From: Taxillus chinensis | Taxonomy: Eukaryota > Streptophyta > Magnoliopsida > Santalales > Loranthaceae | DNA length: 64,000 nucleotides | Assembly (NCBI GenBank): GCA_023512835.1 | Contig: CM042084.1 | Coordinates: forward strand, 15,324,403-15,388,402 | Direction: 5' to 3' | Part shown: one piece after another, positions 13,801-25,800 of the stretch | How the letters are laid out: each line of letters begins with the position of its first letter | Position numbering within the stretch: position 1 is the first letter of the stretch | Made by a program: the position numbers and the translations under genes | Notes under the pieces: model-generated | Told to the model about the DNA's origin: nothing | Seen by the model: the letters and a program-made list of their open reading frames with translations, nothing else | Database searches by the model: none

Positions 13801-16800
13801 TGATGTCAAAAATAGGATAACAATATAAGAAGATAATTTAAAAAAACCCAATCTATCAAGCTCTCTACAGTCACAGAGAGGATATCTCTGACTTGTAAAA
13901 TTGTCTAAACCCGTAAAGTTAGAATTCAAGATATCATTTGAATTTGGAACTATAAGTGAAAAGTCAAGTACCTCTGTGGGAATTTGTGTTTCATGGTTAA
14001 TCTCAAAAGAATCTTCTAAGGACATGATAGTGTCATTGAAAGGAGGATCAGAGTCGAGAGTAACATTCCATCTTGAGTAGTATTTGTCAAACACCCGAAT
14101 TAGCCTCTATATCTTACCCAATTCAACCTGCACGGGATCATGAGCATCTAAATACTCCCCTACACCTATAATAGTTGAATTTTTTCTTTTTCCTGAAATT
14201 CACGCATTCTTTTCATTTAATCATAGTTGTGTTCCTCTTCCTTACTACCAAACTTTCCCGAAAAAGAACAAAAGATATATCTCCAGAAAAATAGGATACC
14301 TACTCAGAAAACTAAACATCTATAGACACATAGTATTTACTTGAGAATAAAAACATTTATAGCCCTTTTGAGAATTCAAATAACCTAAAATCACACATTT
14401 GGGACGCCATCCGCGACCTTCAACAAGAAGAATTACTTTAGCTCTTAGTTGTTTAAACTGCTCAATGTAGCCATTTCGAACCATATTGGTCTGCCGACAC
14501 ATACGACACCACAACACCACCCACCAGCAGTGCAAACTAAAATGCTAGTCTCAGAGCAAACACCTATCACTGGCAAGATGAGGACTACACACCCTGGAGA
14601 ACATCCATGCCTCCAAAGATCCAAAAAACAGCCAATCCACAAAATGACATAGCCACAAAAGCTTCACGACATCCACCGACACATTCTTCTGGTTAGTCTC
14701 CCGATCACAAAGCTCTCGCACATCCCACGGCAAGAGGTGCAAACTCATTGGGCTAACACAAGGAGGGGCAGCAGCCTTTTAAACTCCTGCACACCTCTAG
14801 ACCTTACGCTCTCAGGCTGCTGAAAAGGAGGGGCAGCAGCCTTCCAGGCAAGAAGCCTAGCTTTGATATCCCGCAAAAAATTAAAAATGACGAGTTCAAA
14901 TGGCTTTATGCTTTCGTAAGACCCACTCCGACTCTTCCAAGTCAGAGATACAAGCAGTGGCACAACGCTACCCATCGAGAGCATCAACAAGCGGATCGGC
15001 GATTACCAAAGGCTGAATGGCCAGGCCACCCACCTGATCCTCCCTAGGCAGCGCTACCATTGCACTCACAGACGTAAGCCCATCCTACCCTACCTTTGAA
15101 AAATCAACGCTACCATCCCCAGACTGGTCAAACCACCCAAGAAAACATCCCCCGCAGCGCCTGCTTCTCCCTCTAGGATAGCAGGCCCTCCCCCCGAACC
15201 AAATGACCCCCACCAGTGTAAGTGACTACCAAAAGCTGAATGGCCTGGCCACCAGCTAATCCTCCCCAAGCAGCGCTACCATCGCACTCGCAGATACAAA
15301 TCCATCTTGTCTTACCTCCAAGAAAGGAATGCCGCCATCCCCAAACTGGTCACCGCCACCTAGGGAAACATCTCCCACAGCTCCTACTCCTCCCTCCAAG
15401 ACAGCATGGCCTCCCCCCGCAAGCCAAATGACCACACTTCATGTAGGATTCCACTCTAACATGTATCAACCAAGAATGAAAATTCTTGGAAAGAAATGCC
15501 AAAGAATCTTTCTTAACACTGCAGCAAAGAAATGTGTTTAAAGTTTAAATGAAGACATGACAGTTATGGTCATTGTTCGAGGGTTGAACGAAGAATAGAG
15601 CCACCGGCCTAACTTGGGTAGTCATCATCTTCTATCTCTGTTGCCAAGAAAGTAACAACCAAAGAGGATGGGTCATTATCCGTTGCTACAACAATCATGA
15701 CTAAGGAGCAATTAAAGCTGATTGTGATCTGCAATGACCGTAATGATTGAGGCGCGCAACATTGGCAAATGGAGACAACTCAATAGCTCTATCACGATCA
15801 ACGATTGCGATGTCAGCAATTGCTCCAGCAATGGCAGTAGCGACTGTTCTAGCACACAAGGGTTACAGTTGCTATCAAGTTGTGTGACGATAGCAATCAT
15901 GAACAAGATGCAAGACCATTATGCTATGGTTGCAATTGGAACGCGTGAAGGTCTGTGGAAACTTTATAGGTATTGCAAACAATTGGAGTATGCAAACGTG
16001 ATAAAAACATAAAAGATGTTCGCCCCCACAAAGGAAAAAGCCAAATAAGAGACGGCGCTCATAAGAGTCAGGCAACTAGAAGATCTCTTAATTAGGGTTA
16101 GACCAAATTTTATGTTTTGTTAATACGAAAAAACAATGGAAAATATTATTCTTATTCACAATTGAACCATTATAATATACATATATACACGGTTAGAGCT
16201 AACATAATTAGAAAAAAAACTAATTTAGATAATCTTAAATTATGGCTAATTAATAGTAATGTTACGGCTCATTACAACTTAATATTATCTACTTAGGAAG
16301 ATAAGATGATAATGCCATTATACGCATTAAACTAAGATAAATTAATCTAAAAACTAAGTAGTAAGGATCCGGCTAAGTACCACAGTCCAAGCAAAAAAGA
16401 CAATTTAAGACAAGACCCGTGCCTTTTATATACTACGCCACGAAAAGATCTCAGGCCTTACAGGCATAAGAAGAGAGTAAAAGCTCTTAACCTGAAAGTT
16501 GCACACCCGATTGGGGCCTATCAGCCACAAGCCTCGCGAGAGAAACTAAATACAACATGTCGAAAAAAATGAAAAAGCTTCTAATTCTCAATCCTGAGCG
16601 GCCCACAAAAACACTACCTCCCACTACATGGTAGTACCCCGAAGACAATGAATATTGTCGACAAATACATCAGGGGAGCACACAAGCCGGTACAAATTCG
16701 GGTAAACAAGCCTCAAGGGTGATGCACCACACCAGACATCATCCCAAAAGCGAACAAAAACACTATCTCCTAGCTCAACAACCACAAATCGAGAGAAAGA

Positions 16801-19800
16801 GGCCCATTGTACTCGAATGAATTTTCATAACCTAATGCCATATGGACCGCAGTGCATCAACGAGGCCTAACCCTACTAGCAACTCTGTACAGCTATTACT
16901 TCCCGTCACAAGCCTCCCACTCCACCCTAAACTACCACAACCATTTCCCCAAAAGAGCCACATTAAAGCAACACAGCTTCTTAATAGCCAAACCACCTTG
17001 AGAAAGAAGGCAACACACCCTATTCCATCGAACCAAATGAGGTCTAAACTTACCCGCAACAGATCTCTAGAGGAAAGTCCATCGAATCCTCTCGAGCCAA
17101 GAAGCTTTACCTCTCCAAGGAGTTAAAATAATTTATGCTACATTATTAAAATAGCAAGATAAAATAACTTAATCAATACGTTATTAAGATAAAGAAAAAG
17201 AAAGTAATAAAACCCACCAGCAATATGCTACAAAGTCCAGCCATTTTCATCAATCCAATAATCTTAGTAGAAAAATAAATTTATAATTTACACTTTCAAA
17301 AATTGATGAAATTCTAATGTAAATGATAAGTTTGATGAAACATAAATAATGGTAAAGCTTTATATTGAATGAGCAGCAATAACCATGGTTCGAAGTCACG
17401 GTCGCGGACATCGTCGCGTCACGGTCGCGGACAACTCGTTGCATCTCGGGTGAGATACAACTTTAAGCGTAAAATAATATTTAATTAAAAAAATAAAAAT
17501 CATAGGAAAATCAGAAAAAATCAAATAATTACATTGGAATCATTAAACAAGCAAAATAAATTATTTTAATTGCATGCTATGACTTCTAACATAAAAAAGA
17601 TGCTAGAGTATAATTTTTTTAATACAAAAGTAAGGAAATTTTATTAGAAAAGATTGCACACAAGAAGTGCTCGAAGTATTCATTAACAACATTACAAATA
17701 AAAAAAATATTTATATCATATTAAATATTCTTATTTTAATTTATACCGTAATACATATTTTAAAATTTATAGCTAGTGTATTAATTATTTTTAATTAATT
17801 TATAGTATGTTAAATATTCTTAAATTTATAGCTTTATGTGTTAAATATTTTTCATTTCATTATTACATGTTTTATTTTTAGTTTAAGAAATAAATTTAAA
17901 ACAAGTTTTATCATTATTTAAGGAATAAATTTAAAACAGTTATAGATTTAAGGAATTAATTTAAGAAATAATTTCTTAAATTTAAAACTGTTTTAATTTA
18001 AGGAGTTAAAATAATTATAAATTTAATTCCTTAAATTAAGGAATGAATTTAAGGAATAATTCCTTAAATTTAAAACTGTTTTAATTTAAGAAATTAAAAG
18101 AGTTATAAATTTAATTCAATAATAAATTTAAGAAATAATTTCTTAAATTTAAAATTATTTTAGTTTAAGGAATTAAAAGATTTACAAATTTAATACCTTA
18201 AATTAAGGAATGCGAATAATGAATTTAAGGAATTAATTTAATTTAATTTAAAATAAAATTAGTTAGGTTAAATAAATAAAAGTCGTAAAACATACCTCGG
18301 CAGTCGGCAGCGTGCGTGAGGGCCTGCGGTAGCGTGCGACACTCCTGCGACAGCGTGCGTGAGGGGAAATAATTTCTGTCAAAGAAGAGAAGACGAGGAC
18401 GGGCGCAATCAATGGTCGTGTTCGATGGCATCAATCGATGGCCCAGAACACAGAGGAAGAAGAGAAGATGAGGAGGAAGAAACCGATGGCCATCGGCATT
18501 GGAGTGGAGGAAGAAGAAAGGTACGTACCAATTATTTACTTTAATTTCGAACGAATTTTCGTCCGTGATGCAGCATATCGTTCGGACATCGGCCGAGTCG
18601 CGTCTTCTCGCCCCCGAGATCAGCGAGATGGAGCAGATACGCGAGATTTTCGAATCGGGTTGGGATCTCGTACCGGAACCCGCCGATACCGGTCCGATTC
18701 GGGCAATACATCTTGGTATCGACCGATACTTCGAACCATGGCAATAACTGGCATTTATATTACTACAAACATTTTCCCCATTGTTTTCCCAGAGTTCTTA
18801 GAAATTCAATATCGACATGTCCCCTGATTTTTCAATAATCAGGCTATGGTAATTTCAGTTGGTTCGATCAACAACTGCTCTTGGCACTACAATGACAAAG
18901 AACGGAAGAACAGACAGCCATTCATGTATACTACACAAAAGTGAGAGCCTATTACTCACCATCTGGTTTGTTAATTCCCATGCCAAATGCTACCTATAAT
19001 AAACAAAGAAGATAGGAATAATAACAGCATGAATTTAAATAAATATGAAGACAGAAAACAGCCACGCACCGTAGCCACAATGACCTGCAGCTTATTATTG
19101 CTCCACCTGTGTCATGGAAATGCATTAGAAAAAACAAAACCCTGAAACAGATAAAGTATAGCATTATTACATTCCATTTATATTTGAAAGAAAGCCAGAT
19201 AATCAACAATAATCACAAAACAACCAACCTCGATCACTATACAAAATTTGACAATCACAAACTATTTTATATGGTTTAACTTCAGCCAAAATTTGGGAGG
19301 CTTTAAAGAAGCTTAAGGAATTAGGGGGACAAACGCCTAAACGATAACCAGTCTTATATCTACTTTTATAGTAAATTTTTTGAGAAATCACGAGTACGGT
19401 CTTATATCTACTTTTATAGTAAATTCTTTGATAAATCACAAGTACGGGAATAGCTATAATTTTTTTTTGTAAAGTTTTAGTGCCCACAAAAGCGTGAAAA
19501 TTAACTAAAGCAGCAAAAAAATCAGTGGGGTCAGATCCTTGGGACCTGTTTGGTATGCAAAATGCAAATCCGTTTTCAAAAACAGAATCCGGCCAACAAA
19601 GTATATTTGATACATCTCTTATCTGAATAAAGTGATAGTTTATTCAAATCCTGATTTGAATAAATAGTTACTATGAAAAATATGTTTTAGGTATTTTTTA
19701 TTTTCAAATTCAAGTTTTATTTTTTATGGAAACTAATTTATTGTTTTTTTTATGTTTACTTTATTATTTGGCCAACCATATTATAATTTTTACTAATTTT

Positions 19801-22800
19801 TGTACGATCTATTTAAAAAAAAACTTTTTAAAACACATTTTTTCCTATGAAATAAAATTTGTTATCAAAATTTAAAATTTAAATTATAATTCTAATAAAA
19901 ATTAAATAATGAAACCAAAATGCAAAAACAAAAACATATACCAAACACCCCCGAAAGATCCAATGCCAAAGGAGATGTTATTACCGAAAATGAACTTTAT
20001 CACGGGAACTAACATCCATATCTGCATGATAGTGATCAGCCGAAATTCCTCTAGCACGCATGTCTTTTGCAACCTGCATTTCATGGCAGGATAATTTATT
20101 TCTTCCGAGTAGAAGCGTCTATTAAAAAAAGATAAAAGCAAGAATGCTGAAAATAAAAAAAAACAAAAAAGCCTAGAAAAATAATTTCACATATATATAT
20201 ATATATATAAGTATAGAAAATCAACCCAATCCAACCATTTGCACTGCAAAAGTTCATCAGATCTCAATGAAGAAAGAAGATCCATCATGCAAAAAAAAAA
20301 AAAAAAAAAACTGCCACAAAATAAATTATCAAGAGGCTACTCCATAAATTCTAGCATATTTATTTTTTCACACTAGCTTGGTGGGTTGCATCACTGCATC
20401 TATAAGCTCATTTTGAAACTCCTCGCTAATAAGCTCCCGCGAGTTGTTGAGCCTTTGATTATCAAAATGCTTTTGTGGGGATTGTTAGATTTTGGATGCC
20501 ATTTTGATTTCTAATAAGGTGGTGAACCAAAACCTCAAAAGATGGGCCAATGGGATAGCATGCAAACTAGAAATGGAGAAGGCTTACAGTAACGTCAACT
20601 GGGACTTTTTCTTCAGGACCTTGTGGTAAATAGGCTTTGGGGAGATATGGTTGGATAAATTCATCAATTCATCATTATAAATGCAAGGCTTTCTTCCTTT
20701 TTTAGAGCTTCTAAAGGATTGAGACAAGGAGACCCATTATCTCCCTTCTGTTTTTCTTTGCAATGGACATTCTTAGCAAAACAATAAATCTTTTAGAGCA
20801 TTTCCAATAGCTTTAAAAAAAATACATTAGCTAAAACTATATTTAGCTTGCTTAAAATCTTTTTGGCAAATAAGTAACATCTCCCACAATACATTTAGGA
20901 ATTTTTAGCTTAAATTTATTTTTCTCAATTAACCCTTGAAAACCTAGCAACACATATAGCGAAGCATCTCTCCTCTCTCTTCGATGTAATCTCTCTCTCC
21001 GATTGAGACCGTCTCTAGCGTCGCGAGACTTGGTTCTCCAATCGTGGTCTCACACTAGTCAACGAGGGTCAAGAGGGCCACAAGTTTCCTACCGCTCCAC
21101 CCTCTCATCCCGCCACGTCGACCATGACCAGATCCCTAGTCAAGGTAGATGACGAAACATACATAGGGCTCGAGGAAGCCAACAAGGCAGTTGCAGGAAT
21201 AATTGAGGGGCTACTCTAGGGCTTGCTTCATGGAGGTGGAGATGAGGTTGTGCACCTTCTCTAGATCTGGGCAACGGTAGTTCTTGCAATGCAGAGGATC
21301 TAGGTAACAGCACTGAAGTTACAAACGTCATGGTCAATTTGTATGTGGTCACGAAAAAAAGGACATGTTGGGGGTTTGCGAGATGTGTGAAGTGAGTGGT
21401 TGATGTGACATAACTATAACTTTAACTATATTTAGATAAAATTATAGTTGTATCTAAATTTAGTTAATATCATAGCTAATCTATTAGAGCAAATTTTTAG
21501 TTAAATATTATTCTAGTTATTGATATAGTTAAGCTACTAGATATGCTCTTACCATGAGATATGAGGTTATAACCATCTTCATTTCTCATCTCCTATTTGC
21601 TGATGACACTAATCTTTTGTAATGCTTAAGAGGAAAGCATTCTGAATCCCCCAACTGTTTTGATGTGTTTCGAGGTTCTTTGAACGTGGCCTCAAGTGAA
21701 GTAATGGATGTGGATCATTAGCTCAGATGCTTGCAGCATGGGAGGGTGCCTATTTCCCATCTTGGGCTACCACGACACACCAACTAGGGCCCATCTGCGA
21801 AGTCTAGCACCCCAAATGATCCCCTTGATAGAACCCTCTAGTTCTCGGTAAGAACCCCTAGGGACTTCCATTAACTAACACAGAAAACCATGCAAAAGAA
21901 ATACAAAAAGATATCTACTTCCGCCACTTAGCCGGAAACCCAAGCCGCTCCAGCATATACAGGAAAAAATCCTAATTAATGTGATCATAAGCCTTTTCCG
22001 AGTGCAACTTACAAAGAACGCCAGGAAGAGACGCCTCAAACTAGCTATCAAGGCACTCATCGGCTATAAGAACCGAATCAAGGATCTACCGATCGCAAAC
22101 AAAAATACTCTGAGACTGAGAAATGATTTTCCCCAAAACCCACATGAAAAAATCCTAATTAATGTGGTCATAAGCCTTTTCCAAGTGCAACTTACAAAGA
22201 ATACCGGGAAGAGACGCCTCAAACTAGTTATCAAGGCACTCAATGGCTATAAGAACCGAATCAAGGATATGTTGACTGCAAACAAAAACACCGTGAGACA
22301 AAGAAATGATCTTCCCCAAAACCCCCTTCAACCGGATCGCCAAAAGCTTAGCTATAATTTTGTACATGTCTCCCACTAAGCTTGTAGGCTAAAAATCTTT
22401 CAAAGCATTTGCTCCTTATTCCTTTGGGAGGAGAGCCAAAAAAGTAGCATTGAGGCTCCTTTCAAACATACAATGCTCATGGAATTCCAAACACACCGCC
22501 ATAACTCCAACCACACAATATCTCAACAATATTGAAAGAAAGCCAAGGAAAACTCATCCGACACAGGGGCCTTACCCCTTTTACAACTCCGAATCATTGA
22601 CACAACCTCCACCTCCTCTAAAGGTCGATCAAAGCCACAAAGCATCTTCCTCATAAATGGTAGCAAATTGGATTCCCACTAAGAGATATCAGGGATGCTC
22701 TTTCCTATAAAGAGAATGATAAAACCTCACAATATGAGCCCTGATGTCTTCCTGACACGTCAAAGAAATACCATTGATACTCAAAGTACTAACAGTATTA

Positions 22801-25800
22801 GCATTCCGATGTGAGTTAGCTATAATGGAAGAATTTGGAGTTCTAGCCCCCCTATATAAGCCACAAGACTCTAAATTTCTAACACCAAGAAATCTCATCC
22901 ATCAAAAGAAGCTTTTAGAGGTGGTGAATAGCTCTCTACAACCTGTCTCCTCATATTAGAAAGCAGTCGAATCACCGACACCCCATAAAGTTCCTTCAAA
23001 CCAGCCAACAAAGATTGCTTCTGCGTTGCAACCTGCCCCCAAACAATCATTCCAAGTTTTTAAGTCCCTTTTCAACAACTTCAACTTGGAAGTAACCACG
23101 AAGATGGGAGAACCCTCCACAAAAATATGACTCACCAAGAACGAACTCGGTCTGCAAAACCCTTGATCAACAACCACATGTTCTCAAAACAGAAATGCCG
23201 TCAATAGTGTGGCAAAGAACCACAAGCCAATGGCCCAATGCTACCTGAAAAATGATCAGATCACCGACACAACTGCAATCGAGGAATATGGACAAGGTGC
23301 CTAGCCCACTTTGCAAAAACCAAGAACCGATCAAGCTTACAGAAAGAGGTCTCACCCCGATTATTGGACCAAGTAAAAAAGGAAAGGGTATTGTGTTCCT
23401 TAAAAAATGGCACTTCTTACAGAAGATAAAGTACTGCATGATTACTTTCCATTTATATTGGGAAACGCATAGTGCCATGAATCTTTGCTGTGAGCATACG
23501 GACTTTTCCAGGATTTATTTGTTGGAAAGCCGCTGCAAAATTCTGCCCAACACCAGATAATAACAGCCTCAGACAGCCAATGTGAAATTTATACATTCAT
23601 GTATCAGTTTAACTACATCTAGCCCCACCAGTACACCTTTTTCCAGTAGCTTATGTTTATTTCTGAGACTGGTCAGCACCAGAAGTGAGAGCATCAGAGC
23701 AGCTGCTTCAAGACTTAGGGAGGGAGGGTGTGGAAAGAAGACTCACAGAGCAGCAGCACCAACTTTGTCAGGAATTGTCAACATTGTTGGGGCATGATTG
23801 GTCAAGTTTTCGTTTCATTTCCCTCTTTCCCCTTTTCTTTTATTTCACCCCTCCAAAAAAGATGGCAAAACGTTATGAAGTTTTGCAAGAACTTTTTTCC
23901 CTGAAAAATTACCTCAGTTCACTTTGTCCTTCACCTGTGCCTAGGGTACAGAAATGCAAGCTTTCATGAAGTTGTTTCACCTAGGTCAGGAGAAGACTAT
24001 TCAACTGTGCTATGTTTTTAAATTAAATATATATATTATTAACTTTTTTTTGCTTATCTTTGAGGCTAGGTGTGTGCTTTTGTAGGTTTTTGAAAATGAT
24101 ATTGCATCCATCTAAAATCCCTGAAGGGAAGTGCTCGATTTGCTTATGACAGGAGTAGGTTGCATTGCTTAACTAAAGATCATTCACTTTGTCTTCTTTC
24201 ATTGTGTTTTTGTCACATACCTGGAAACATCTCCCGCCGGTATCTCCTTCCATGTTCATAAAGTTACTCTTTTTAAATAATCACAAATGCAACAAGTAAT
24301 TATTTTGATCCCCTTAAACTAGGAAAAAATTGGACTTGAAGAATGCAAGTATAGCCCACACCTGTTCACATTCCTTTCTCGAGAAGCAGTACACAATACC
24401 AGATTCATGTTTGTTAAATGAATTTTGAATATATTCTGCAATTTCATCAATGACCATCTTTCCAACAGAAGACTTTTCCCGCACCTGCAATAAAAGGACT
24501 TTAGTTATATTGTAATTCCATAACCCACCAAATTATTTGATAGCCAAGCACAAGACAATAACTACACCATATAGAAGAGATTTGGCCTGTTGACTGTGCT
24601 GACAAATTTAATACATTTCGGAATATGTAGCATTTCCATCAGGTCAGTTTGAACTTTCTTAGTAGCAGTTGCCTAGAAACAAAAAAATAAATCAGAACTC
24701 CCGAAAACCCCATCAGTTTAAATTATAATGTCTTTTATTTAAAAAAATGAAGGGGAAAACGTAAACATACAGTCAGCGCAATCAGAGGAACACTGGAAAA
24801 TTGTGTCTTTAAAATTCCTAGGTTTTTGTAATCAGGGCGAAAGTCATGGCCCCACTGACTACAACAATGTGCTTCCTGCATGATGCCCCAAATTATCAAC
24901 CTTGGACAAACAAGCAATTTCAAAAATATGTTTCAAAACAAAGCAGAAACGTCAAGAAGCATAAATGAAAGTATAAGGTACCAATAATTAAAAACAGCTA
25001 TGGGATATGAAAAACATGGTCAACTTAAAAATAAATTTAACATACACTGGGAAACTAAAATAGCTAGATATCAACTAAAATATGTTTATCAATTGGTTGC
25101 TGTGAAAAGGAGCTGATTGCAGCATTTCATGATGGGGAGGCTTGGGATGTCACTTTTATAAGAAATGCCCAATAATGGGAAGTGGAGAATTTGTTGGTCT
25201 TTCTGGAAGCATTGTATTAGTTTAACCTCATGAGGGGTCAGCTGAATCTGGTGACCTGAAGAGGGTGCACAAATGGTTTTTTCAGCTTGGTGGAGTCTCA
25301 TTTGGAGGGCTACAATCCCTAATCTAGCCCTTGATGAGACTTCCATGGTAAGGCTCCTGCCATGGAACAATTGCAAAGGGTATTGACTATTGATGATCAT
25401 GAGTAGGTTCCCGCTTTGTAAGTATGCGGGGAACAAATTGAATATATCCTCCGTTATTGTAGTTGGATAGCTTAGGTATGGAGTTGAGCTTTTGTTGTGA
25501 TTGGGCTTTCATGGGTTAACAGGGCCATGTGGGTCCAAAGATTGAGGCACAGAGTGGGTTACAGGCAAATGGAACAGCCAATTGGTAGCTAGGTGCGATC
25601 CCTTTAGATGTTTGCTAGGCAATGTTAGACTCCAATACGTCCGAACTAGTTATGTGTTTTGTTTTCGCGTTTTGGTTGTTTTTTATTTTAGTCTTCCATT
25701 ATTATCTTTCAAATGCAATTTAAAAAAAAATAGTCAACAATCAATGTTAGTGGTCAATGATAAACAGCAAAGGTCAGTGGTCAACAGAGGTATAGCAATC

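Larger units (their letters stand above)
12125..16281 (-). mobile_element. Decayed Ty1/copia LTR retrotransposon
   Basis: Minus-strand copia pol pieces occur in the correct order from right to left. Integrase C-terminus is at about 14330-14440 ([19 protein letters not shown]). RT is at 13389-13607 ([20 protein letters not shown], then [19 protein letters not shown]). RNase H is at about 12600-12790 ([18 protein letters not shown]). Matching repeats at about 12125-12265 and 16127-16281 look like the two LTRs, and a CTCCCTCAAGTTGATAC polypurine-type sequence follows the left one. The middle (14440-15500) looks like foreign GC-rich insertion. Stops throughout. Confidence 0.75.

Noticed and set aside
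23420..23460. Similarity to 19150-19190 as a possible duplicated RecQ2 exon
   Set aside because: The match is only about 35 bp, lies in intron sequence and does not include the exon 9 coding bases.
25089..25436. 115-codon minus-strand open frame
   Set aside because: No motif; the surrounding sequence looks like retroelement-derived DNA.
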